NCBI GenBank assembly: GCA_004802725.1
Contig: SGPM01000012.1
Span: 124,001 to 188,000 of the forward strand
Reading direction: 5' to 3'
Origin: Antrodiella citrinella
Lineage: Eukaryota; Basidiomycota; Agaricomycetes; Polyporales; Steccherinaceae
DNA: 64,000 nucleotides
A program made the translations under genes and the position numbers. Below are positions 26,501 to 36,228 of the stretch, in pieces. Under the pieces are notes generated by a model that was given only the letters and a program-made list of their open reading frames with translations, made no database searches and had not been told where the DNA came from. Numbering within the stretch: position 1 is the stretch's first letter; each line of letters begins with the position of its first letter.

Positions 26501-26858
26501 GTACAGCGAGGTAGCGACAGACGACGACGGTCGTTCGTCAAAGCTTTGATAAAGATCATCTTTGGGCGGGAGAGGCGGCGGTCCAGGAGACGGTTGTGGC
26601 GAGGGAAAGGATGAGGGTGGGCGATACGACACGGGGGGCGGGGCGATGGCGGACGAGAACCCTCCGACGAACGGTTGTTCCATGGGGTATATATGTTCAA
26701 CGGGCTGGAACCTTCCATCCGGACCTCTTTGTGGTTGATTCCAGCGAGCTGCATCCTGGTGTACATTGGGAAACAATCATGAGAGAACACAAACCCTCAT
26801 TTGGCATACGACGGACCTTCTTAGCTCGATTTTGAGCATGCCACCCGGCGCTGTCCAT
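23563..26858 (-). CDS. PhoD-like phosphatase domain protein
   Basis: Fungal member of the PhoD-like metallophosphatase family; the substrate of this cytosolic-looking subgroup is unknown. The start at 26858 gives MDSAGWHAQNRAKK, then an intron, then DAARWNQPQRGPDGRFQP. The N-terminal 150 residues are Pro/Ser-rich (PPPLPPKDDLYQSF). Metal-site blocks seen are VGGGDQLYCDG (about 25590-25620) and LLGGDVHCAAVGVLK (about 24110-24150), plus a VVLTGTF and YPRMVFLETALESKLNPL region and PVFTVDTNGSQPKNKHIMGR. The last exons give GYAVRAPPPRWEIM with the TGA at 23563-23565. More than ten introns, some exons very short. No signal peptide or membrane span, so an intracellular role is likely. Confidence 0.82.
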
Positions 26859-27227
26859 TATGGACGGCCCGACTCACAGAAAAGCTGGACGGAATGAAAA
26901 GAGCGGACAAGACAGAGAACGGTTGTTCACGTCGAAGACTGAGAAGGTGGTGGTACGAGAAGAGAAGGGATGAAGGTTATATGCCGAGGGCAAGCGCAAG
27001 CTCAAGCGTCCCTTCCAGTGCGGCACTTGTTATTCATCTGGGCAAATTCGCAGCACGCATTTGAGTCAGCGTCATGCACCGGCTACATGATCTAATCACC
27101 CTGACGGAAGATCAGACATGTCCTTCTCATTGAGAAGGCCTGTTCTCAACTTTTTGTTGCCAAAGGCTAATGGCAATCCATTCACAGCTACATCCTATCC
27201 AAACAACAAACACAGACCCCCAACACA
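26859..27227. other. Intergenic, promoter of the PhoD-like gene
   Basis: 369 bp between two minus-strand genes. Read on the minus strand the part next to 26858 is C/T-rich. No RNA gene or repeat seen. Confidence 0.45.
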
Positions 27228-29164
27228 CTACCCTGAGTGCTCTACAACATTCGTGACAAGCTTGCCATCCTGTACCACAGTCCTGAACATCTCCGGAATC
27301 GGATGCTCATCAAACACACCCTCCTCCTCGCCTTCTACCGGCGTGCTCACGTTGATGCTGCTGCACTTCGCCGTTGTGATTTCTACGCCGAGGCACTCCT
27401 TGGACAGATAGATCTGGCCGGAGTCCGTGGAGTCGAGCTGAATCGTCGGAGCAGCGCCTGTGATCTGGAGAGCGAACGATGGCGAGTTTGTGACCGAGAC
27501 AGAGGAGATGACAGAGTGGACCAGGATAGACGTCTTTAAACAATTTACTGCACCAAGGTGTCAGAGGGTTGATACTTTAAGAGTCAAATCATTCCACATA
27601 CCGATGGTAACCGCGTTGACTTTACCCTTGATAATGATCGTAGAGTTCTTGCAACCATACAGGTTGACAGTCTGGCTGATTCCAGCCTCCTCGACGGTCA
27701 GAGTCTCGCCCTCTTGATATTCCTATGCAGAGATAATGAGATACAGCAGCACATCGAACAGTACTGTTACACTTACAACCACCCATTTGGTTCCCTCCAA
27801 CGCGAATTTGGACGGCTTCTTGCTCATGAGCGACTGAGGTTTGCTTGGTTTGATGGGCCTCTTTGCAGGTGTGCTAGAAGAAGGCGCAGCAGAAACCACG
27901 CTTGAGGCTCTCAGCGTCGGGTTCTTGTGCGTCATTTCACTCTTGTCGACCTTGCGCAGTCCCTTGGTAACATCCTCTCCACGGTTGAGGTCTGCAAACA
28001 CAGCCCCGATGCCGCCAGCAGCAGCAGCAGGCGCAAGTGCTCCTGCCGGAGGCGGTGGAGGTGCCATAGGTGGCGGCGGTGGTGGGGGAGGGGGTGCCGC
28101 TGCGGATCCAGACGACGCAGCACCGGGGGCGCGGTACTGATCTATTGAAACACCCTACGTGCAGTGTAAGCTCAGGAAGAAAAGAAGTGGCCGATCATTC
28201 GCACCTTGGGATTCCATACCAGACCAGTTGTGTGGAAGTCCATGATGTACTGCTTCATCTCGTCGAGGATGGCGAGATACGCCCTGGCCCATTGTGCGTG
28301 TTTTGGGTCCCTGAAGACTTGTCAGCATTGCTCTGAGATGACGATAGATACCCATAGGCTCACTTCTCTTTGAACTCCTTGATGACTTTATTGGCGTAGA
28401 ATTCGGTAGATTCTCGGACATCCTTGACGAAGGGTGCAGGCTTCGGTGACTATTTGAATGGTCAAAATACAGCCAGGCGACGGGTGATCTGAATACTTAC
28501 CACAGTCACCCAACCTACGGCTGTGCCTCCCTCTGCAACGACATTCAGATGATTGAACCAATCCCTATCTTTGCGATTCGTCTCCTTCGCACGGGTGATA
28601 CCCTCGATATCCTTCTTAAGTGGGTCCAAGATCTTCGCAAATACGGCGTCATCCGCAGGCTTCTTGCAAGCCGATGCGCACAAAATTAATCCTCGAAGAT
28701 CCACGTATTCCTTCTCCACCAAAGCGGCCTAAAGACGCCGTTATGTTATTCGGATGCCAACCCTGATAAGTTCGCGAATTAGACATACCTGATCAATGAC
28801 GGACGCGATAGCAAAGCTCTTTGTCAACTCCACGAAAGGCTTCACCTTGCCATCGATGACCCGCTCATCATACGCGAGCACGCTCTTTGGGATCTCTACC
28901 GGAGGGCTCGAAGCCTGCACAGACGCATGCGGCGGGGGAACTGGTGTAGGCTCGGACGACGCCTGTGAAGCGATGGCTGCTGGGGCACCCGTGGGCTGAG
29001 GCGCATTCGTAGGTCCCAAAGCGGCGAGATCTTCCAATCTAGAGGTTGCTGCCTCGAGTCTGCGCAGTTCGGTGCACTTAGCGTTTGCCGTAGTGAGATG
29101 AGAGAAGATTGTGGTACCTCTTGATGATCGTCGCAAGCGAGTGTAGACCTCCTGAAGATGACAT
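27228..29164 (-). CDS. SRV2: Adenylyl cyclase-associated protein (CAP/Srv2)
   Basis: Links Ras/cAMP signalling to actin: the N-terminus binds adenylyl cyclase and the C-terminal beta-sheet CARP domain binds and recycles G-actin. The start at 29164 gives MSSSGGLHSLATIIKRLEAA; the RLEAATSRLEDLA heptad is the cyclase-binding element. Next come the helical folded domain (VLAYDERVIDGKVKPFVELT and HLNVVAEGGTAVGWV blocks), a polyproline tract (about 28010-28110, coded by a G-rich plus strand), and a WH2-like/linker part (FADLNRGEDVTKGLRKVDKS). The CARP domain follows (KFALEGTKWVV, TVNLYGCKNSTIIIKGKVNA, VFDEHPIPEMFRTVVQDGK). The C-terminus is VVEHSG with the stop at 27228-27230. About six introns. 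Neighbours are unrelated in function. Confidence 0.95.
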
Positions 29165-29475
29165 GGTATATGTGTACTGAGATAGTGAGATACGATAGGT
29201 TCGCTGTTGTTATAGATGTTGTGTTGAGCAGGTAGAGTCTCGCAACGCGGTGAACGCGCGGCCGTAAACTGTCAAAGTTATTCATTTAGGCGCCTACGAC
29301 TCAATCACCAGGCAGCGTGATGGACTTTGACTTTAGCTTAGCGAGAACTCAACTCGTCAAGGCTAAGTACGATGTGCAGTTCGAGACTACAATGCCCTGC
29401 ACAAACGAAAGAAACAGAGCGCATGGGATGAAGATTTATATTCTCTGTACATGCCCCCGCTACCTTGCGACACTG
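29165..29475. other. Intergenic, promoter of CAP/SRV2
   Basis: 311 bp between minus-strand genes; nothing recognisable beyond promoter/3' UTR-type sequence. Confidence 0.4.
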
Positions 29476-30013
29476 CTAACACTCACTCGACGATTGATCT
29501 CCTCCATTGCCCTTGCCTTTCTGTTTGGCCTTCTTCCTGCGTCTTCGCTCTCGTTCGTTCTGTTTCGCTTGCACCAATTCCTCCTTAGATAGTCCGGGAT
29601 TTTGAAGCTGATCCAGCTACGAAGCGGTCACAGACAACTCGGAAACGCGTACAATGCCGCTTACCTTCCCGAGTAGCCGCCTTCGCGCAAGCTTTCGATT
29701 CTGGGCCAGTGAGCGGGTCTCTTGGCACGACACACGTATGCCTGTCGGTTTATGCAGTAACTGCACGTTGTTCTCAGTCTTGTTGATGGACTGGCCACCA
29801 GGTCCACTGCCTGCTCATGCTTGATCAACGGAAGCAGTACACGCGCTGTCTGTAACGGAACACACCACGAACAAATGATTCTTCAAGATCTGCCTCCTTC
29901 AGTTCCGGAATCGTGCGTTGCTGATGGGCTTTCTTGAGTTGGGAATAGTATCGTGGTATATTATCATTAGCTATGGTACTCGCGGAGTCTTCGGAAGAGC
30001 TAATCATGAGCAT
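29476..30013 (-). CDS. Mitochondrial class I release-factor-like peptidyl-tRNA hydrolase (GGQ, MTRFR/Rso55 type)
   Basis: Codon-independent GGQ protein predicted to release peptides from stalled mitochondrial ribosomes. The assembled frame has the family order: [16 protein letters not shown], intron, [19 protein letters not shown] with the catalytic GGQ (plus-strand complement near 29798-29812), [20 protein letters not shown] and [21 protein letters not shown] long Lys/Arg tail ([18 protein letters not shown]) is typical of this subgroup. There is no codon-recognition domain, which separates it from full release factors. The start at 30013 is the first ATG in frame; a transit peptide is not obvious and an extra 5' exon is possible. 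It lies 54 bp downstream of the MZM1 stop, same strand. Confidence 0.85.
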
Positions 30014-30067
30014 GAGCACCTAGTTCAATTTTCGATATCAATGAGATGAAAGAGGCAGACATGGGAC

Positions 30068-30548
30068 TCACGAGGAGGCCTGTCGTTTCCGCGCACTGCG
30101 ACTGGACTCCATAGGTGGAGGATTCTTGATAGAGTCATTCGAACCTAACTCCGTGTGGTTCGTAATGCGCAATTCTACAAAGGACCATAAGTAACGTCGA
30201 TACAAATACCAGAAGATAGACACGCACTCCATGAAGCTTCACCATCGGGAAGCTCGCTCTTTCTCGCCTGAACAATGTTCGTTCGCAACACGGTAGCAAT
30301 CTCCTTCGCCAACGTCACCTTCTGCTCAAACGCGAGGGCTTCTAATGTTGAAGTTGGCAGAATTTCATTGCGCATTTTATATCTAAAGGCTGCACGGGGC
30401 ATCAGCTCTACTACCACACGCTCGACAACCCCAACCCGTACTGACCAGTCCGAACAACATCATCTCCAGCGAAAGTCAAGGCCGATGCTCTCAGTAAATC
30501 ACGGTACGCCGCCCTCGCAGAGGCCAGCAGCGTTGGGGAGAGGGACAT
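30068..30548 (-). CDS. MZM1: Mitochondrial complex III assembly factor Mzm1 (LYR family)
   Basis: Matrix LYR protein that stabilises the Rieske iron-sulfur subunit before insertion into the bc1 complex. The start at 30548 gives MSLSPTLLASARAAYRDLLR. The LYR-like tripeptide is AYR in helix 1, followed by ASALTFAGDDVV and, after an intron, FRYKMRNEILPTSTLEALAF and EIATVLRTNIVQARK. The last exon reads KLRITNHTELGSNDSIKNPP and ends SARKRQASS (TGA 30068-30070). About 120 residues, the family's usual size. The conserved WKLRxTxxTELG-type block supports Mzm1 over other LYR proteins. Confidence 0.88.
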
Positions 30549-31249
30549 TTGGGGGACTTCGGTGGTCTGTGCGCACTGGTGTGACACGTCGACTGGTAAG
30601 AGTGGGTGAGAAGCGCCCAACGTCACGAAGAAGTAGCGTGACGGTAACGCGCACGTGGACCGTGTTTCGATCGTTTACAGATCCCGGCGCGAGATCCGGC
30701 GCTCAACGCGTCCCAATAAGGCCATTGCTGTCGTTCGCACATCAGTGAGCAGCCCCGAAAACATCCCTTTCCCCTCTCGTAGCAACCCCCAAACAATTAG
30801 TTCAAGTATGGAGAAGTCTTTGTTTAGTTCTTATTAGTGTGCTTGTGTAACATTTGTGGCCTCCAATCGCTGCGTTGTGTATACAATTCGGTCGGAAAGG
30901 CAAAGTTGCGGCAAACAGACCATTCTGACCTCCATGCATCCTTCAAACCCTGTGCGGTGTCCACACGCGTTCTTGCACTTCATCCCACTACTTCTCACTC
31001 CCATAGATGCTCTGCACCAGGCTTATATAGACCTTATTACGCCACGCCAAAGTTTCGGCCTCACGTGACGCACGATTACGGTTTGTTGAATGCTGGACGC
31101 GCCTCGGAGTTTTAACATCTCTCTCTCCTGAACCACCACCATCCCCTTCGTTCCACACATCCGAACTAGTTCTTCCTCTTCTTCCATTGGAAACCTCTTG
31201 TTTCGTTCACAGTATATTCACAACACACCCTTACAACACACACAACACA
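30549..31249. promoter_or_regulatory. Divergent promoter region of MZM1 and histone H1
   Basis: 701 bp between divergent ATGs. On the H1 side there is a TATA-like cttatatag at 31022-31030, a cacgtg E-box at about 31063-31068, and a C/T-rich leader with CAACACAC-type runs (31100-31249). These fit a strongly expressed histone gene. Confidence 0.6.
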
Positions 31250-32582
31250 ATGTCTGCTACGAAGAAGTCCACCAAGTCTGCTGCGGCCAAGAAGGCACCG
31301 GTCTCTCGTGCTCCTGCTGCACACCCCAGCTGGCAAGATATGATCAAGGTGAGCAGTCTTTCTCGTCTTCTAGGTCCTCTCTATCGTCTCCCCCTATCGC
31401 GAATGCCGCCACCCTCTTCGTCGTAGCTGCACACATCGACAACCCCAAAAGGGGTAGGGCGCAGGGTGCGCCGTCGCCGCGCGCCACCTTAACTCGTATT
31501 CTTTCCTCTTGCATCCGCCCCTTCCGTCAATGCCTCAGGACCTTTATACGCAAGCTCGTGTGTGTATAGACGCTTCGAATGCTCACTGTTTGTATGGAAT
31601 AGGAGTGCATCGCTGATCATCCGGAGGAAGCTCGCCAGGGCGTGTCCCGTCAAGTCATCAAGAAGTGAGGCTTACTTTCCATCTCTCCCTTTGCATATCA
31701 CTAATCTATCCTTCCACTAGATACGTCTCGGAGAAGTACAAGCTTGATATCGGCAACGCTCAACTGACCCAGCTGAGCAAGGCTATCGCAGTCGGTGTTG
31801 AGAAAGGCATTTTCTTCCTCCCCAAGGGTACGTCGGGCGATGCCGGTTTATGATCACAGGTGGCCGGGATGTTGATACGGATGTTTTTAGGTACCTCTGG
31901 ACGTGTCAAGTTGCCTCCTAAGAATGCCCGCCCTACAGATAGCTCTGCCAAAGAGGTGCGAACGTTGCTATGCATTTATATCATGGGTCTCGTGACTGAC
32001 TCTGTCTCAGAATAAACCCGAGTCGAAGGCTGCGAAGCCAGCTTCGACCAAGGCTAAAGCCCCTGCAAAGGCTGATACTAAGGTCAAGAGTGTGAAGAAG
32101 CCTACCCTTGGGAAGAAGGTCACCACCACTACCAAGGCCGCAACGACCAAGAAGCCCGCGGCTGCAGCGAAAGCCCCGGTAAAGGCTAAGGAGTCGAAGG
32201 TCAAGGAGCCCAAAGCAAAGGAAGCAAAGGCCAAAGAACCGAAAGCGGCACCTGCGAAGAAGGCGGAGCCTAAGAAAGTGACTGCCAAGAAGCCCGCTGC
32301 ACCTGTGAAGAAGACTACCAGCACAACCAGGAGGGATTCTGCTAAGAAGGTGAGTTGTCGTTACAATTTTGTGTCGAGAGTCGAAAACTGATTCGGGTTC
32401 TAGGCGATCACTGGTGGCTCTTCTACTGCCAAAGCTAAGTCAGCAGCGAGCAAGAAGGCAGCACCGAAGAAGGCCGCTGCTACTGCCAGCAAGACGAGTA
32501 CTCGCCCATCCAGGGTATGACGAGCTTCCATCTTCCTGATGTATACCATTCTTACTGTCCCTTGCAGGCTAAGAAGGCATGA
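31250..32582 (+). CDS. Linker histone H1
   Basis: Binds linker DNA at the nucleosome entry/exit site. Exons: 31250-31348, 31603-31664, 31721-31827, 31891-31955, 32011-32349, 32404-32514 and 32568-32582, all phase-consistent. N-terminal basic tail (MSATKKSTKSAAAKK), then the winged-helix H15 domain: HPSWQDMIKECIADHPEEA, RQGVSRQVIKKYVSEKYKLD, AQLTQLSKAIAVGVEKGIFF, LPKGTSGRVKLPPK. The long C-terminal tail is Lys/Ala/Pro repeats (KAKEPKAKEAKAKEPKA). Having six introns is unlike animal replication-dependent H1 and normal for basidiomycetes; polyadenylated mRNA is expected. The last exon is only 15 nt and codes AKKA plus stop. Confidence 0.96.
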
Positions 32583-33123
32583 ATGTCGATTGTCGCATAC
32601 CTTCCTATCTTCTTGTTTTGTTCTCTCATCTTCTATCGTCTCGTCTCGTCTCGTTTGTCATATACGCTCGTGTCCTGTCTCTCTATTCCTATCTCATTTT
32701 CACTACCGTGTGCTTGTACCTATACCTTACGCCGCGGCGCCTTCTTCCCCTCCCTCCGTGTACTATACGTATTACGAATCACCGTCAGAGCCTTACTCTG
32801 GAGGAGCTATAATAGAGTGGGGCTTCTGACGATGTGTTTGAATGGTCTTCGTGTATTGGTATGGCTTAGGAACGTAGCGTTTCGTATGGAAGGACAGTTA
32901 TTCGTTCGTAACACGGGTCTCAGCTCCTGTCCGAAGGCCTCTGCTGGGATGACATCATCGCAGTCGCGACGCGTTTGAGTCACGTGTCTATCACGTGAAC
33001 GTACATTTGGATCGTCGGCGCTAATGTTAGACTTAACTTTCGAAAGCTGTTCTCAGGCTCGAGAGGGATGCATGGCGACCTCCGCTTCGTAAAATTTGCA
33101 ACGCATATTGGGCCGCCTTGATC
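32583..33123. other. Intergenic with twin E-boxes upstream of SEN34
   Basis: 541 bp. The first 150 bp form the T/C-rich H1 3' UTR with a short tctcg repeat (about 32637-32658). Two perfect cacgtg sites lie at 32981-32986 and 32992-32997, one helical turn apart, next to a gatgacatcatc palindrome (32950-32961). They sit 130-140 bp before the SEN34 ATG. Confidence 0.55.
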
Positions 33124-34257
33124 ATGGAAGAAGATGAAAGGATCATAGAGCTGAGAGTATCTAATCAGAAAGCATATGTATGGGACGTCGAAGGTGAGTA
33201 GCCTGCCCGATGTTTTGCTACTCTTGTATCTGATTGTTGTCTTCACATCTGTGAAGTATAGATCTTGCACATATCAGATCCAAATATCACCTGTGTGGTA
33301 TCTTGACCGGGACCCTGCCGCATGTCTCGCAGCAGAATGTCTTCCTGGGGATGCCTCTCGTGTTGATGCCAGAGGAAGTTGTGCTTCTAGTGGAGAAACG
33401 TACGTCTCACCTTGTACTCTTGACAGGACTGAGTACTCAAGATACCTCAGACCTTGCTGTTATTGTGGATGACCCAACCGCACACCTAAAGCCCTCGCGC
33501 GCTGCGCTCGAGACCTGGAACTCAGACCGTCGCGCACTGGTCAAGGCGCAACTCGCACACGACGCCAAAAGTGCAAAGGAAGACATGGCGTCGTCGCGAT
33601 CTATGTCGGAGGACGCGATACGCAAACGTCAGGCGAGAGAGGAGAAGAGAGCTGCGGCTGCCCTTGCAAAAAGCGCAGAAGGCGGGTCAGAAGAGGCTTC
33701 GAGTGTTTTCGTTCCCGCAGAACCATCTCCGGCGCCGTCTGCGCCGGGGCCTGAGAACTCTGATCTTTCGAAACTCTCGTATACGATCACAGTCCCGGGA
33801 GACTCGAAGTCGAGTTTGTCATGGTATTCCTCCGCGCAAAGCTCTTATGCGACGCTCGAGGCAGCTATCGAGGCAGGTGTCTGGTCTTATCCGTCGAACG
33901 ATCACGAACGAGCAAAATGCAACGTGTTCCGAGACTTGTGGGAGAAGGGGCATTATATGGGCGGAGGTATCAAGTTCGGTGGCGATTATTTGGTATATCC
34001 AGGTGCGCACTCTCCAATTTCTTCTCTCCGGATGTCCACCGAATACCAAATTTATACAACCAGGCGACCCGCTACGCTACCACTCCCACTTCGTCGCCTC
34101 AGTTATTGATACATCCACCGCACCAATCGCTCCCATGGAGATCGTCGCACATGGCCGCCTCGGAACCGCAACCAAAAAAGCGCACCTGCTGTGCAGCTGG
34201 GATAAAGTTACACAGTCCGTATCATATTATTCCATAGAATGGGCTGGGTTCGGCTGA
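33124..34257 (+). CDS. SEN34: tRNA-splicing endonuclease subunit Sen34
   Basis: Catalytic subunit that cuts the 3' splice site of tRNA introns. Exons: 33124-33193, 33262-34002 and 34064-34257. The N-terminal fold reads VWDVEDLAHIRSKYHLCGIL and GTLPHVSQQNVFLGMPLVLM. A charged linker with coiled-coil character follows (KRQAREEKRAAAALAKSAEG). The nuclease domain has FRDLWEKGHYMGGGIKFGGD, YLVYPGDPLRYHSHFVASVI with the catalytic Tyr and His, and GRLGTATKKAHLLCSW with the catalytic Lys. It ends SVSYYSIEWAGFG. Length about 334 residues, usual for fungi. Confidence 0.93.
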
Positions 34258-34322
34258 GCCAAGTCAAGACATTAGCACTGTACATGATATCGTGTCAGTC
34301 ACAGAAGAGTGATGTTGTACAG

Positions 34323-35850
34323 TTAATCCCGTTTTCGTCTGTCCGAAGCACCTAAGCGCACTCTGGTTCCATTAGCACGAGGGGTGGCCTGATTCCGAGT
34401 CCGAGTCTGTGAGGGTATGGGCCTCAGAGGGATATCATTGGTGGCACTACCAGCACCACCCTCCTCGACGCTCTCCGCATCGTCACTCACGGACCGACGA
34501 TGTAAGGGTCTTACAGGCATGCCATTGTCGCCGCTGGAGAAGGCTCCGGGTATCTTGCTCCCGACGCTGATTACGCGAATGATCCAGTCATTCAGGAAGG
34601 TGACGGGCACGAATATCGGGATGCGGATGGGTATGAATGGGGACGGGTGGCGGACTACGTCTCCTCCGGAGGGGTTGTAGGGGTCTAGTGGTTCTGGACG
34701 GGCGTGCATGGCCATGATGATATACTGTTCGTTGCCGCTGTGAGTCTCGGGATGAGGAGGGAGGGAAATGAGAGACTGACGAAAGGAAATACGAGGGCGA
34801 AGATAGCTGCGTTGGCAAGTGTGCTCCCCCATAAGCAGAGAGCGGCAGAGGGTAATCCTGTGGAGCGACACGTGTTCAACGCGAGGGAGTGACAAGCCTG
34901 ACTGCACTTCACTGACCAAAACCAAAATAATACGCCCACCTTTCCTCCAAGTGGCGCAATCGCCGGGACAGAGAGTGGCCTCGCGTGATCCAAATGAACC
35001 TAACAACAACACATTCAACGCGGACCAACAAGTGCTCACACGACCCACTCACTCGAAGCAATAATACCTATCCACACCAAACGAGTTTCAGCACGTCCAG
35101 AGACAAAGAACAACCAACTCACGCATCCACCCAACACATGAAGACGAAGCTCGCAGTGAATCCCACAAGCGGGGTATACCCCAAAGCAAAAGACACCACC
35201 ACGGACGTGAAGACCATGACGACGCGATACGCCGACGAAGCTATCGAGTTCATGATCCCGCTGTACGTAGACGGCGGCGCACCCTGCGCGCGCGAACCGT
35301 ACTGGAGCGCGAACGAGCGTTTCGCGATGAGTGCGCACCAGGTGCTCTAGAAGGTCGCGTCGTGTCAGTCAAGTGTTGTGTGTGTGTATGTGTATGTGTG
35401 AACTCACATTGAGATACAAGGACATCCCGACGACGGGCAACAGCCACAGCACCTGGTAGAACCACCCCACGTTCCTATGGAGCCACTTCTGCTGGTTCGC
35501 GGCGAGCGGGACGAGGAGGTGGTCCAAGAAAGACACCGAGCTGAGCGAGAGGACATTCAAGAGTAACGACTTGAGGACGTTCGCGCGGATCTCTGCGTCG
35601 CTAACCACGAACCCAATAGTACACGTCAGCTCTCCATGGCTGTGTGCTCTTTGGTTGCAACAATGGAGGATACGTACTTGAGGACGAGGCGCACGACGGT
35701 GTCCCACCGCGAGGCGTGCAAGAGGCCCTTGGCTCCGGCGGTCAATTGGAGGAGGACGGTGTCCTGGAAAGAGAGGAAGGAAGGGTAGGACGACCGGGAT
35801 GATGGTGCATGGTTTGAGGACGCGAAAGTGGGATAAGCCTTGCTCGACAT
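34323..35850 (-). CDS. EI24: EI24 (etoposide-induced 2.4) family ER membrane protein
   Basis: Multi-pass ER membrane protein; animal EI24/EPG-4 acts in autophagy. The start at 35850 gives MSSKAYPTFASSNHAPSSRS. After splicing it reads RWDTVVRLVLK, SDAEIRANVLKSLLLNVLSL, WFYQVLWLLPVVGMSLYLN, STWCALIAKRSFALQYGSRA, AYRVVMVFTSVVVSFALGYT and FTASFVFMCWVDAYYCFE. Then come the most diagnostic blocks, LEERWAYYFGFGLPSAALCL, STLANAAIFALVFPF and YIIMAMHARPEPLDPYNPSG, with PIFVPVTFLNDWIIRVISV near the end. The C-terminus is a Ser/Arg-rich cytosolic tail. About six introns. Stop at 34323-34325, close to the SEN34 3' end (convergent, 65 bp). Confidence 0.88.
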
Positions 35851-36228
35851 CGCGAGTCGAGTTGGTCGTCTCGCTCTGCTGCAAGGAGGTCGGAGTAGGG
35901 ATGCGTTTAGGGTGTAAGCGCTGACCGCGGAGGCACGAGTGACGGCAGGTGGTTTCGACCCTGCACATCATCGAGACAAAACACTCAAAAATACGGCGGA
36001 AGACAGCAAAGATTCTTTGGATTCTGTATGTAGTTCTACATTACTTCTACAGTCTTGTTTCTAGCGAAGAAACAAAAAGGAATTCCGGACAAGTACAAAC
36101 ATCGAGGACGACGGAGAGTTGGGGTGGCGAGTTTTTTACACATTACAAGAAAGTCAGAGCAGGAAGGGTGAAAAAGAAGGGTTTGTGGCGGAAGGTGATT
36201 ATACAGGTATGCAGGATACGACCACACC
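35851..36228. other. Intergenic, EI24 promoter and trehalose phosphorylase 3' UTR
   Basis: 378 bp between two minus-strand genes. No RNA gene or repeat seen. Confidence 0.4.

Noticed and set aside
27841..28140. Gly/Ala-rich plus-strand ORF
   Set aside because: It is the antisense of the CAP polyproline tract.
32637..32658. tctcg tandem repeat as a microsatellite of interest
   Set aside because: Only a few imperfect units in a T/C-rich 3' UTR, common in this type of genome.
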